Assembly (NCBI RefSeq): GCF_014855515.1
Contig: NZ_JACYFK010000006.1
Coordinates: forward strand, 62,001 to 126,000
Reading direction: 5' to 3'
DNA: 64,000 nucleotides
Origin: Euzebyella marina
GTDB lineage: Bacteria; Bacteroidota; Bacteroidia; Flavobacteriales; Flavobacteriaceae
A program made the translations under genes and the position numbers. Below, piece by piece: positions 19,451 through 28,294 of this stretch; position 1 is the stretch's first letter, and each line of letters opens with the position of its first letter. Under the pieces are notes generated by a model that was given only the letters and a program-made list of their open reading frames with translations, was not told the DNA's origin and made no database searches.

Positions 19451-19796
19451 TTATTAAGAAGAGGAGCTGGGGCACAAACTAGTTCTATTTCCTATCTTAA
19501 TTTCAGTACCGCGATTTGCTCAATCCTTTTACATATACCACTAACGTTAAGTATTGGATACAAATTTCTTATTCCATAATAAAGCCGAGCCAAAGGCCTT
19601 AATATTGAAAAACCATTAAAATTTTAGTCTTTCGTTTTATCTCATAGGTTTTTTGACCATTATACCTCCTATTTCGCATACAATTGTTACTTCAGAAATA
19701 ATAGGTTCAATATGGTAGAATTCAAGAATCTAGAATATTGCTCCTATTATTTTCTAGTTATTTTTATCGGAGTATTTAACCTCTACGGTTTTCCCT
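19451..19796 (+). other. AT-rich intergenic region
   Basis: No convincing gene, terminator or promoter. It is AT-rich with scattered short palindromic stretches and no direct repeats matching the other side of the islet that I could find by eye. Confidence 0.45.
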
Positions 19797-20378
19797 ATGA
19801 ACATTGAAAAAGTAATCCAACAGATTGAAAAAAGTTATACGCCCCTACCACCTGAATGTTGGCAGGCCTTTTTACCGCATACACAGATCAAATCGTATCA
19901 AAAGGGCGATATCGTCGTGCGGGAAGGGCAGTTTGCCAAAAGGGCCTATCTAATTGTAGAAGGTTGCGGTCGCGCCTATTATCTCAAAGACGGAAAAGAC
20001 ATTTCTGATTGGTTTACTTTTGAACATCAATTTATGGCACCTATTGTCAGCTTTTTTAGCGAAAAGCCGAGTCCGCATTGCCTAGAATTTTTAGAAGATG
20101 CCACCGTTCTAGAGTTCTCAAAAGAAAGCCTAGACGAAGTTTCCCAAAAGCATCATGAATTCGAACGTTTTATGAGAGAGGTAGTAACCGAAACCATGTT
20201 ACTTCTGTGCGATCGATTGAATGCCATACAGTTCAACAAGGCCGAAGACCGTTATCGCCACTTGCTGAACATGTACCCCGATATTACCAACCGAATTTCG
20301 CTCACCCATATCGCCTCGTATCTCGGGATTACCCTAGAGACCTTAAGCCGCATTCGCAAACCGAAAAACGGAATTTGA
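19797..20378 (+). CDS. Crp/Fnr family transcriptional regulator
   Basis: DNA-binding regulator of 193 aa. The N-terminal cyclic-nucleotide-binding-like beta-roll spans about residues 10-130 (KGDIVVREGQFAKRAYLIVEG). The C-terminal helix-turn-helix is at about 160-190 (LTHIASYLGITLETLSRIRK). No cysteine cluster for an Fe-S centre is visible. The next gene downstream, an NAD(P)H oxidoreductase about 100 bp away, is a likely target. Confidence 0.9.
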   Translation: MNIEKVIQQIEKSYTPLPPECWQAFLPHTQIKSYQKGDIVVREGQFAKRAYLIVEGCGRAYYLKDGKDISDWFTFEHQFMAPIVSFFSEKPSPHCLEFLEDATVLEFSKESLDEVSQKHHEFERFMREVVTETMLLLCDRLNAIQFNKAEDRYRHLLNMYPDITNRISLTHIASYLGITLETLSRIRKPKNGI

Positions 20379-20474
20379 TGTATATCAAATGAATTGGCGA
20401 TCAAAGAGCGGTACTTTGTAAAAATTAGAGTTGTGCAAGGCTTCTGCCGGCTCAACTGCACTACCTGCTTTTAC

Positions 20475-21053
20475 ATGAAAAAAATACTGATTATCAACGG
20501 CCACCCCGATGCCGAAAGTTACAATGCCGCCCTGACCGAGGCTTATCTAAAAGGAGCCCAAAAGTCGGGCGCCGAAATCGCCCTCATCAACATTCGAGAC
20601 CTTCACTTTAACCCCAACCTTCAGTTCGGCTACCGAAAGCGCACCGAACTGGAGCCCGATTTGTTGCAGGCCCAAAAGCAAATAAAATGGGCAGACCACT
20701 TGGTATGGGTGTATCCGGTTTGGTGGGGCTCGGTACCCGCCCTTATGAAAGGATTTTTAGACAGGGTACTTTTGCCAGGCTTTGCGTTCAAGAAAAGGGA
20801 AGGTTCCGTTTGGTGGGACAAATACCTAACTGGAAAAACCGTGCGTATCATTTCTACGATGGATCAGCCCAATTGGTACTACCGACTCGTTTACGGCAGC
20901 CCATCGCACAAGGCCATGAAAAGACTTACGATGCAATTTGTAGGGGTGAAATCGGTAAAAATTACCGCGATAGGCCCAATACGGCTTTCCAAAGACGAGT
21001 TCAGGCAAAGATGGTTGGAGAAAGTAGAACGAATGGGAGAAAGCAATAAATGA
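20475..21053 (+). CDS. NAD(P)H-dependent oxidoreductase, NQO1/flavodoxin-like fold
   Basis: FMN/FAD-binding quinone or azo reductase family protein of 192 aa. The N-terminal beta-alpha motif ILIINGHPDAESYNAAL binds the flavin phosphate. WADHLVWVYPVWWGSVPALMKGF and DRVLLPGFAF are family signatures. The start at ATG 20475 (MKKILIINGH) is chosen because the upstream in-frame extension from 20394 has no homology-like content. It lies just downstream of a Crp/Fnr regulator in the same direction. Confidence 0.93.
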   Translation: MKKILIINGHPDAESYNAALTEAYLKGAQKSGAEIALINIRDLHFNPNLQFGYRKRTELEPDLLQAQKQIKWADHLVWVYPVWWGSVPALMKGFLDRVLLPGFAFKKREGSVWWDKYLTGKTVRIISTMDQPNWYYRLVYGSPSHKAMKRLTMQFVGVKSVKITAIGPIRLSKDEFRQRWLEKVERMGESNK

Positions 21054-21209
21054 AATAGGCTGCATTCCGAAATCTAGTTTTTAAAGGAAGAAGTCCATAG
21101 TCATCTGGTACGGGCTATTTTCTTATCTTTCCTAGGTAAGAACGACCCTCCTATTCTATACCCCGCTATTACGTGAAGGTTGTTTTTGCCCGACCAACCA
21201 ACACCTACT

Positions 21210-21998
21210 ATGAAGATTTTTAGAAAACTCCGCCAAAAACTGCTTTCAGAAAACGCACCCAACGGTACGGCCAACAAGTTGAGCAAATATTTGATCTACG
21301 CCATTGGCGAGATCGTACTCGTAGTCATCGGTATTTTAATAGCGGTCGCCATCAACAATAATCAACAGCGCAATATTCTAGAGCGTAAAGAACAGACCTA
21401 CCTGCGGGGCCTTCAGAATGAATTCGAAACCAGTAAATCAAAACTCACCCAGCTCATCAAGGTCAACCAAGAAAATTACACGAACGCAGAAAAGATATTG
21501 GAGCATACCAACCAAGCAGAAAGCGCCCTGTCAGAAAAAGAATTTTCCAATTTGTTGTTCAACTCCTTTGCATTCGATATCTCGTTCAATGCCAACAATT
21601 CCCTTTTGAACGAAATGATCAATTCGGGCAGCTTAAAAGATATCTCCAACGACGGGTTACGCATACTTCTCACCAATTGGGGAGCCACCATGGAGGATAT
21701 TGCGCGACAAGAGTTTGAATTGGGCGAACAGCGGGTCAAAGTGCTCGATATGTTCAGAACCGACCGATACAGCATTCGAACCATCTTCGCCCAGACCAAT
21801 GCCGATAACGGTCTCACCCTAAACGAACAAGATGCTACGGTCAGTAATTTATCCCTTTTGCAGTCTTTGGCTTTTGAGAACAATGTGCTTATGTTCCATT
21901 CGACCAGCCTGTCTACCGAAAAGACACATTATCTGCCCTTAATGCAAGAACTGGATGCCATTCTCAACTTGCTCAAAAATGAGATTGATGAAGAGTAA
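21210..21998 (+). CDS. DUF6090 family membrane protein
   Basis: A 262-aa single-pass membrane protein. The N-terminal FRKLRQKLLSEN followed by SKYLIYAIGEIVLVVIGIL is the hallmark of the flavobacterial DUF6090 family. The membrane segment covers about residues 30-50, and the rest is a helical, coiled-coil-like extracytoplasmic domain. Function is unknown. The start at MKIFRK is preferred over the ATG at 21180. Its 3' end overlaps the next gene by 11 bp. Confidence 0.88.
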   Translation: MKIFRKLRQKLLSENAPNGTANKLSKYLIYAIGEIVLVVIGILIAVAINNNQQRNILERKEQTYLRGLQNEFETSKSKLTQLIKVNQENYTNAEKILEHTNQAESALSEKEFSNLLFNSFAFDISFNANNSLLNEMINSGSLKDISNDGLRILLTNWGATMEDIARQEFELGEQRVKVLDMFRTDRYSIRTIFAQTNADNGLTLNEQDATVSNLSLLQSLAFENNVLMFHSTSLSTEKTHYLPLMQELDAILNLLKNEIDEE

Positions 21999-23433
21999 CA
22001 CACAGATTCTGGTTCAAAAGAAATCCGTATCAGACATAACCTATTGCGGCCTGCTCATGGTATTCGTTCTTTTTGGTTTCTATTCGTCCCTCTATGCACA
22101 GGAGCCAGCAGCCCATAAAAAAGTAGATGGTTATCGCGGCATCTGGTTTGAACTAAACCAAAAATACGAGTACGGCGATAAGTATTCAGGAGCCTTAGGC
22201 ACCTATACCGCCAAACATACCCCATTGGCCATCTATTCAAAAGAAGTGAACAAAACCTTTTTTGTGTATGGAGGCACCAAATCGGCAAAGCAACGTTACC
22301 TACTTTGCATGATCGGGGAATTTGATCATGGTACCAAAAAAGTAAGCAAACCTACCATTGTTCACGATAAGAACGGAGTAGACGACCCCCACGACAACCC
22401 TTCCCTATTGTTGGATGACAAGGGGTATATCTGGGTATTCGTAAGCGGAAGGGGCAAGCAGCGGCCAGGTTACAAATACAAGAGCACGAAGCCTTATGAC
22501 ATTTCCAGTTTCGAACAAATTACGGAAGAGGAAATGACCTATCCGCAACCTTGGTTCACACAACATGGTTTCTTTAATTTTTTCACCAAATACGAGGGTG
22601 TGCGGCAGCTATTCTTTGAATCTAGCAAGGATGGTACAAACTGGACGGAAGACCAGTTATTGGCAGCTATACCTGAATCTAGGGGAGAAAGGTCGGGCCA
22701 TTATCAGGTCAGTGGCACTTATCAAGGTAAAAAGGTAGGTACTTTTTTCAATCGACACCCAGAAGGAAACGTAGACAAGCGCACAGACCTGTATTATGTA
22801 GAATCTACCGATTTCGGCAAAAGCTGGAAAAATACCAAGGGTAAAAAAGTGAAAATACCCATGAAGAAAAAAAGAACTTCGGCACGTGTCATCAACTACG
22901 CGAAAGCCGGCAAAAATGTGTACATGAAAGACTTGGCCTTTGACAAGTACGGTAACCCGGTCTGTTTGTACATTAGAAGTAATGGCTTTGAACCGGGCCC
23001 TAGCAGCGTACCTTACGAATGGTGCGTCACCAAATGGAACGGAAAAAACTGGCAAACGACCGTCATTACAACTTCAGACCATAATTACGACATGGGTAGT
23101 TTATATATCGAGGATGATAGATGGATGGTAGCAGGGCCTACTGAAATCGGTCCGCAACAATGGGGCGTCGGTGGAGAAATTGCCCTTTGGTCATCGACCG
23201 ACCAAGGAAACAATTGGTCAAAAACAAAAGTGATTACCAAAAACAGCCAACTGAGTCATTCGTATGTGCGAAAACCGGTGAATTATCAAGCTCCTTTTGT
23301 CTTTTTTTGGGCGGATGGCGATTCGCATAATTTTAGTCAATCGCACCTTTATTTCGGAGATTGGGAGGGCAATGTATGGCAGTTACCTTACGAGATGCAA
23401 CAGGAGAATGAAGCTCCCCTTAAAATCAATTAA
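21988..23433 (+). CDS. Secreted BNR-repeat beta-propeller protein, candidate polysaccharide-active enzyme
   Basis: A 481-aa protein from the chosen ATG, with a signal peptide-like hydrophobic segment (LLMVFVLFGFYSSLYAQ) and probable cleavage after the Ala in LYAQ. The mature part begins GYRGIWFELNQKYEYGDKYS and contains several Asp-box-like repeats (SKDGTNW, STDFGKSWKN, STDQGNNWSK), typical of BNR sialidase/propeller proteins. The architecture resembles BNR_4 proteins, some of which are ulvan lyases (PL24/PL25-type propellers), so a role in algal polysaccharide breakdown is possible but inferred. It overlaps the DUF6090 gene by 11 bp, suggesting coupling. Confidence 0.82.
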   Translation: MKSNTQILVQKKSVSDITYCGLLMVFVLFGFYSSLYAQEPAAHKKVDGYRGIWFELNQKYEYGDKYSGALGTYTAKHTPLAIYSKEVNKTFFVYGGTKSAKQRYLLCMIGEFDHGTKKVSKPTIVHDKNGVDDPHDNPSLLLDDKGYIWVFVSGRGKQRPGYKYKSTKPYDISSFEQITEEEMTYPQPWFTQHGFFNFFTKYEGVRQLFFESSKDGTNWTEDQLLAAIPESRGERSGHYQVSGTYQGKKVGTFFNRHPEGNVDKRTDLYYVESTDFGKSWKNTKGKKVKIPMKKKRTSARVINYAKAGKNVYMKDLAFDKYGNPVCLYIRSNGFEPGPSSVPYEWCVTKWNGKNWQTTVITTSDHNYDMGSLYIEDDRWMVAGPTEIGPQQWGVGGEIALWSSTDQGNNWSKTKVITKNSQLSHSYVRKPVNYQAPFVFFWADGDSHNFSQSHLYFGDWEGNVWQLPYEMQQENEAPLKIN

Positions 23434-23442
23434 ACTGGCCCC

Positions 23443-24948
23443 ATGAAATATTTTTCTAAACTTTATTGCCTCGGCCTAAGCTTTATGCTGCTTTCGTTTG
23501 CATCGGCAGTCGGCCAAAGGCTTGAACCCATCAAAGCCCGTCACGAAATCACGCTAAATCAAGCTCACAAGGGCGATAAAAAAATCGATAGCCTACTACT
23601 CGAGAGCTACATGCCTCCTTCCGATTCTATTAAAAAATTCTATCTAGAGGCACGGGCCATTTTCGAGAACGATACAGTCGCTTTCACAGACGACAGAATT
23701 ATCGAAGCGGCCCAAAGAAACCATATTGATTTAATTAGCGGACCTATGTTGGGCGATGTACAGGCCGAAAGAGTAACACTTTGGTTACGCCCTGCTAACA
23801 CCAATATTCTGCAAATAAAAGTGAACACGCAAAAAGGAACCGATATTAGGGCGCTTGAATTAAAACCAATTAGACCGGGAAAAGTAGAGCGAATAGTTCT
23901 TGATGGTTTGAAACCAGCTACTCACTATGACTATCATATATCTACAAATGACAGGGTAATATCCCATGGTTCTTTTCTAACGGCCCCTAAGTCGGGTCAA
24001 AAATCGACTGTTCGTATCACATTTGCCTCTGGTTTTCACAAGATTGGTTTGCACAATCCTAATCTCATCCGTTCCATCATCCACAGAAAACCGCTGGCCA
24101 TGCTTTTATTGGGCGATTTGGCAGTAGACGACCGCGATACGCATTGGGGGCTTCATCGTTCGGACTATTTGCTCAGGGATGTTTCGCCGGCATGGCAAGA
24201 GTTAGCCTCGAAAATTCCGCTTTATGCCAGTTGGGACGATCACGACTACCTCAACAACGACCTAAGCGGTATTCCAGAAGGGGTAACCAAAGCGGATAGG
24301 GATAGCCTTCGATTTATCTGGCAAAATAACTGGAACAACCCCACCACCATAGGTGATGGCATCTATTTCAATACCCGAATTGGAGAGGTAGAAATAATCA
24401 TGCTCGATACCCGATCCTGTCGAAACCTAGATGAAAGAGGTGATTATGGTTCTTATTTGGGCACAAGTCAATTGCAATGGCTCAAAGAGGTGTTAAAGAA
24501 TTCTACCGCCCCTTTCAAGGTGATTTCAAGCGGCACCATGTGGAGCGATTATGTAACCAAGGCCAAAGATTCTTGGGGCACTTGGGATATTGCGGCCAGG
24601 GAAGAAATCTATTCACTCATAGAATCGGAGGGTATTTCTGGTGTGTTACTGATCAGTGGCGACCGACATGGGGCTAGGGCCTTTACTATTCCCAGGCCAT
24701 CAGGTTTTAGGTTCTATGAATTTGAAGTTGCCAGTATGGGAGGTGTTCCAGGCCCACCAGCCATGGCAGAAGATAGCTCGCATCAACTCTTCGGATATGA
24801 GGGACTTGGCCTCAAGGCATTCGGCGAATTCACATTTACTGCAACCTCAGAACAACCCAAGGTCACCTTTAGGTTGATAGACGAGTCTGGCACCATTTTA
24901 GAGGAACACTTTTTGGGGTATGATGCATTGCTTCCCTTAAAAAAGTAA
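23443..24948 (+). CDS. PhoD-like alkaline phosphatase D family protein
   Basis: Secreted metallophosphoesterase of 501 aa with an N-terminal signal (LGLSFMLLSFASAVGQ). An N-terminal Fn3-like PhoD_N region (about 95-180) precedes the catalytic domain. Metal-binding motifs visible are LLLGDLAVDDRD, ASWDDHDY, LDTRSCRN and LISGDRHGA. Likely a phosphodiesterase or phosphomonoesterase for phosphate scavenging. It is 9 bp downstream of the BNR gene and probably co-transcribed. Confidence 0.9.
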   Translation: MKYFSKLYCLGLSFMLLSFASAVGQRLEPIKARHEITLNQAHKGDKKIDSLLLESYMPPSDSIKKFYLEARAIFENDTVAFTDDRIIEAAQRNHIDLISGPMLGDVQAERVTLWLRPANTNILQIKVNTQKGTDIRALELKPIRPGKVERIVLDGLKPATHYDYHISTNDRVISHGSFLTAPKSGQKSTVRITFASGFHKIGLHNPNLIRSIIHRKPLAMLLLGDLAVDDRDTHWGLHRSDYLLRDVSPAWQELASKIPLYASWDDHDYLNNDLSGIPEGVTKADRDSLRFIWQNNWNNPTTIGDGIYFNTRIGEVEIIMLDTRSCRNLDERGDYGSYLGTSQLQWLKEVLKNSTAPFKVISSGTMWSDYVTKAKDSWGTWDIAAREEIYSLIESEGISGVLLISGDRHGARAFTIPRPSGFRFYEFEVASMGGVPGPPAMAEDSSHQLFGYEGLGLKAFGEFTFTATSEQPKVTFRLIDESGTILEEHFLGYDALLPLKK

Positions 24949-24972
24949 ATTTATAGCCTTAAATTTCTCAGA

Positions 24973-25518
24973 ATGGAAGGTCAATTATTCGTAGGCAGGT
25001 TTTGGAAAGTACTCATTTGTTGTATGCTAATCAGTGTTTCTTGCAAGGAAAATAAGAACGCGAACGACCAGCCTGAAAATGCAGAAATAGAAAAGACCTG
25101 GCATCAATTTCTAGAAGTAGTAGAATCAGGAAATAAAGAAAAATTTCTTGACTTTGCGGCCAGTGAAATCAGGTGTTACGAATGTTTGGAAAACACCCCG
25201 ACCGAACAAAGGCAATTGGAAAGTCTGAGCGAAAAAGACTCCCTTTGGTACGATAAACTCTATGATGACCTTATTTATATACCTGCCGACAGCTTTGTTA
25301 AAAAAGACCTGAATCGCTTTTTCACCCCCTCTTTTCTCAAAATTCTACGGTTGAACGAGACTATTTACCATCATCTGAATGAAGATGAGATGGAGATTTA
25401 TGAAATATTGGTTACTACTATAGAACCAACCGATGAGCACGAGGGTATGCAGCACAGCTTTCAATTTCAGAAAATCAATGGAAAATGGAAGTTCAGTGAG
25501 GTGAGTTCCATTCCTTAA
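24973..25518 (+). CDS. Hypothetical lipoprotein
   Basis: A 181-aa protein with a lipoprotein signal ending ISVSC (about Cys24) and a polar mature region rich in Glu/Asp. No recognised domain; the size and the ending QFQKINGKWKFSEV resemble small SnoaL/NTF2-like periplasmic proteins. It follows the PhoD gene by 24 bp in the same direction. Confidence 0.75.
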   Translation: MEGQLFVGRFWKVLICCMLISVSCKENKNANDQPENAEIEKTWHQFLEVVESGNKEKFLDFAASEIRCYECLENTPTEQRQLESLSEKDSLWYDKLYDDLIYIPADSFVKKDLNRFFTPSFLKILRLNETIYHHLNEDEMEIYEILVTTIEPTDEHEGMQHSFQFQKINGKWKFSEVSSIP

Positions 25519-25617
25519 TAAATTTCTAATCCGCTTGATTGATTACGCTATCATTCGAAACCATAGCGCCTATCGGACTTATCATATTATCCTATTTTTG
25601 ATACATAATAGGATGAA

Positions 25618-25887
25618 ATGACAGAAAGAGAACTGGATAGAATTATTGAAATGGCTTGGGAAGACCGTACCCCGTTCGAGGCCATTGAAGCTCAATTTAA
25701 ACTCTCGGAAGCCGATGTTATCAAACTAATGCGCCGGGAATTAAAACCAAACTCCTTTAAGCTTTGGCGCAAGCGGGTGAACAGTGGCACCAGCAGCAAA
25801 CATCTTAAAAAGCGAAATGATAACATCACCCGTTTTAAGAGTGCTAGACAAAAATCTATTTCAAACAATAAGATTTCGAAGAGGTAA
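25618..25887 (+). CDS. DUF2805 / TIGR03643 family protein
   Basis: An 89-aa basic protein. The segment ERELDRIIEMAWEDRTPFEA followed by EADVIKLMRRELKPNSFKLW is characteristic of this small conserved family of unknown function. It looks helix-turn-helix-like and may bind nucleic acid. Confidence 0.88.
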   Translation: MTERELDRIIEMAWEDRTPFEAIEAQFKLSEADVIKLMRRELKPNSFKLWRKRVNSGTSSKHLKKRNDNITRFKSARQKSISNNKISKR

Positions 25888-26039
25888 CCCCTTGTTCTGA
25901 CAGCCGTTTTAAAGGTCTTTTTTGGCATCATCATTTCATCTGAATTATTCCCTTTTCGACGGGTAGTTTTTTGTGCCCTAACTACCCGATGTACATTCCC
26001 TTGCTAAAAGCAACCTCAATTCAACTTTTGGTCAACTCA

Positions 26040-26591
26040 ATGAAAAAACTCAACTTATTATTTGCTCTTCTGCCATTTTACACCCTCAACGCACAGTTTA
26101 TAAAAGAAAAGGCCATTTCGGGTTCCATAGGTTTTGGGTATACCTATCCTAGTGAAGACATCGATATTTCTGGAAGTGGTTTTTATTTACAGGGCGAATA
26201 TGTTCTGCGGCATAGTAAATGGTTAGAGCTTCGACCTTATGCAGGTATTATCTTGACAAAGACCGATGAGTCAGATGAAGTTTATTACAATTCGTACAAA
26301 TCATCATCGAACGCTTTTTTAATTGGCGGCAAGAGCAGATTTACGGCGCCCATACCATGGGTAGCCCCTTTCTTGGAAATTGGGGTCGGGGCCAGTTTTG
26401 GGTCTTTCAAAACAGTCACTCCTAACACCTCTCTCCTAAAGAACGGGGTATTATATCATATTCCTTGGTCAATCGGATTAAAAATCGGAAGACACCATAA
26501 TTTTGAATTTGGACTCACCTATTACGAGCACCCCCAAGCCAGACAGTTTTGTGGAGCCATGGCCTTTGGGGCGACTTTTCCCCTCAACTAA
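26040..26591 (+). CDS. Small outer-membrane beta-barrel protein
   Basis: A 183-aa protein with a clean signal peptide (KKLNLLFALLPFYTLNAQ) followed by alternating amphipathic strands and glycine/aromatic-rich turns typical of an eight-stranded barrel (SGSIGFGYTYPSEDI, LRPYAGIILT, LEIGVGASFG). It ends with an aromatic residue pattern near the C-terminus (FGATFPLN). The ATG at 26040 is preferred to the upstream 25971 start because it opens the signal peptide. Confidence 0.8.
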   Translation: MKKLNLLFALLPFYTLNAQFIKEKAISGSIGFGYTYPSEDIDISGSGFYLQGEYVLRHSKWLELRPYAGIILTKTDESDEVYYNSYKSSSNAFLIGGKSRFTAPIPWVAPFLEIGVGASFGSFKTVTPNTSLLKNGVLYHIPWSIGLKIGRHHNFEFGLTYYEHPQARQFCGAMAFGATFPLN

Positions 26592-27192
26592 TATTTTCAG
26601 AAAAAACACCTGAAATTTTGTTCTCGAGACCATTGCCGTCTAGTGATATTCTATTGAAAAAATTATAAGATAAGCGTTTCTTTCAAAGAAGTATTTCTTC
26701 ATAAATCTCAACTTTTTTAAAATTGACAAAAACCTAACAATTCTATCAATTTGAAAAATTTCATTATTTAAAAATTAAATTATCTGATTTTAAACCCCTT
26801 TAAACTGCCATATTGTTAAATTTTAGAGTTTCAAATTCTTACTAATTTATCATATCTCGAAGGAAAAAACCGTCATTTATTTAATTGGACAATTAAATTC
26901 TGTATTTCATCGATCATGCACGCAAAATGCTAATTTATGTGTCTATCATTACCACATGAAACGACATAAAAAAGAATAACTGTCTTTCATTTTTCCCCTC
27001 CCCCTTTTTTAGATTTCCCCCTATAGGTTCAAGTAATTTGAACGGCTTATCAACGCATACATTTTTCGTCAGGTTGGCTGATGTCGAGTGCTATTTTTTG
27101 ACTTGAAGATACCTGAAGCATACTTTTTTCATTTTAATGAAAAACGACCAAACACGCATTTTAACCAAATACTAATAAATAATTCAATCTTT
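26592..27192 (+). other. Long AT-rich region upstream of the curli operon
   Basis: About 600 bp without a gene. The first two thirds are very AT-rich. Nearer the operon come pyrimidine tracts (CCCCTCCCCC around 26997) and a perfect dyad at 27027-27043 overlapping a possible promoter. The size suggests a regulated promoter with several upstream sites, as for csg operons elsewhere. Confidence 0.6.
27027..27065 (+). promoter_or_regulatory. Putative csg promoter with overlapping operator dyad
   Basis: Perfect inverted repeat GTTCAA-GTAAT-TTGAAC at 27027-27043. It contains a TTTG (27037-27040) that could act as -33, followed after 17 bp by TACATTTT (27058-27065), a one-mismatch version of the -7 consensus. 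This would leave a leader of about 120 nt before the ATG. Prediction only. Confidence 0.35.
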
Positions 27193-28212
27193 ATGAAAAA
27201 AGTAGTTTTAAGTGCCATGGCACTTGCAATGGGGTCTTTCGTTATGGCTCAAAACAGTAGCGAAATCAATCAAGCGAATGCAACTGGAGGAGCTTTGGTC
27301 ACTGTCAACCAAGCCGGAAATGGAAACAAATCTAATGTTGAACAGATTGGAGTTCAGTCTCACACCAATGGAACAGTTACCACCGTTAAAATCAAACAAC
27401 AAGGTCAGGGTAATAAATCCACAGTGGATCAGGGTGATATATGGAACAATGGTTCTACTTCTACCGGCATCACAATTGACGTAAACCAAAAAGGAAAAGA
27501 GAATAACTCTTTAGTTAAACAAGGCGGAGGTCTATCAAAAACAGATGTAGACCAAATAGGTAATCGAAATAACTCTAAGGTAGATGTTCAAGGCGGTTAT
27601 AACAACTCAATCAAAGTTCAGCAAAACGATTCTGACAACCGTTCAACCATTTGGCAAAGTTGGTCTGGCAACGAAATTTATGTAACCCAATCGGGAGACA
27701 ATTCGAACAATGGTGCCAACAACTCAAAAATCCGTCAAACCTCCTCGAGCAGTATCATAGATATTGATCAGGTAGGCAGAAGAAATATGTCTGAGGTTGA
27801 GCAATTTGGGGAACCAGCCTTCGGAGAAATGTTATCTACAAAAGTTAATCAAAACGGAATGGATAACAAGTCCGTGATTTCTCAGCAAGGTAACTACAAC
27901 AAGATTTCAATTGCTCAAAATGGTAATGATAACTTTTCATCTGTAGACCAAGATGGTATATCAAACGAAATTTATACCACCCAAAAGAATGGTAATGGAA
28001 ACAGAAGTTACACCTCGCAAGACGTAGACACATCAACTAGTTTGATTAAAACCTTACAGCAAAACGGCAATGGAAATATCAGTAGAGCCCATCAAATTGG
28101 AACTACCGATGCTTCTATTTTGGTAACTCAAAATGGCAATGGGAACAACAGCTTAGTTAACCAAACCATGGTTAACAGTAATACCACTGCTATTGTAATG
28201 CAATCAAACTAA
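27193..28212 (+). CDS. Curlin-repeat amyloid subunit (CsgA-like)
   Basis: Major curli-type fibre subunit, 339 aa with a signal peptide ending VMAQ. The mature protein is built of about eleven to twelve degenerate curlin repeats of the form xVxQxGxxNxSxVxQ, e.g. VNQAGNGNKSNVEQIG, IDQVGRRNMSEVEQFG, VTQNGNGNNSLVNQ. This is roughly twice the five repeats of E. coli CsgA. It is Asn/Gln/Ser-rich with almost no Cys or aromatic core, as expected for a secreted amyloid. The start at 27193 opens the signal peptide. It is the first gene of the csg operon and is followed by a strong terminator. Confidence 0.92.
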   Translation: MKKVVLSAMALAMGSFVMAQNSSEINQANATGGALVTVNQAGNGNKSNVEQIGVQSHTNGTVTTVKIKQQGQGNKSTVDQGDIWNNGSTSTGITIDVNQKGKENNSLVKQGGGLSKTDVDQIGNRNNSKVDVQGGYNNSIKVQQNDSDNRSTIWQSWSGNEIYVTQSGDNSNNGANNSKIRQTSSSSIIDIDQVGRRNMSEVEQFGEPAFGEMLSTKVNQNGMDNKSVISQQGNYNKISIAQNGNDNFSSVDQDGISNEIYTTQKNGNGNRSYTSQDVDTSTSLIKTLQQNGNGNISRAHQIGTTDASILVTQNGNGNNSLVNQTMVNSNTTAIVMQSN

Positions 28213-28240
28213 AACACTATAAGATTTTTTGAATCAATCA

Positions 28241-28272
28241 ACTACGGAACATCAACATGTTCCGTAGTTTTT
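28241..28272 (+). terminator. Intra-operon terminator after the major curlin gene
   Basis: Perfect 12-bp stem ACTACGGAACAT / ATGTTCCGTAGT with a 4-nt CAAC loop, followed by a T run. It sits between the first and second curlin genes, so read-through is needed to express the rest from the same promoter. Confidence 0.85.
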
Positions 28273-28294
28273 CACCTTTTACAATTAGAAGCGT

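Noticed and set aside
19451-19796. Possible attachment site or integron-like recombination site beside the islet
   Set aside because: An AACGTT core is present near 19540, but there are no paired repeats, integrase gene or tRNA.
27193-28212. Repetitive sequence that could suggest a tandem-repeat or CRISPR-like array
   Set aside because: The repeats are degenerate at DNA level and in frame; they encode curlin units.
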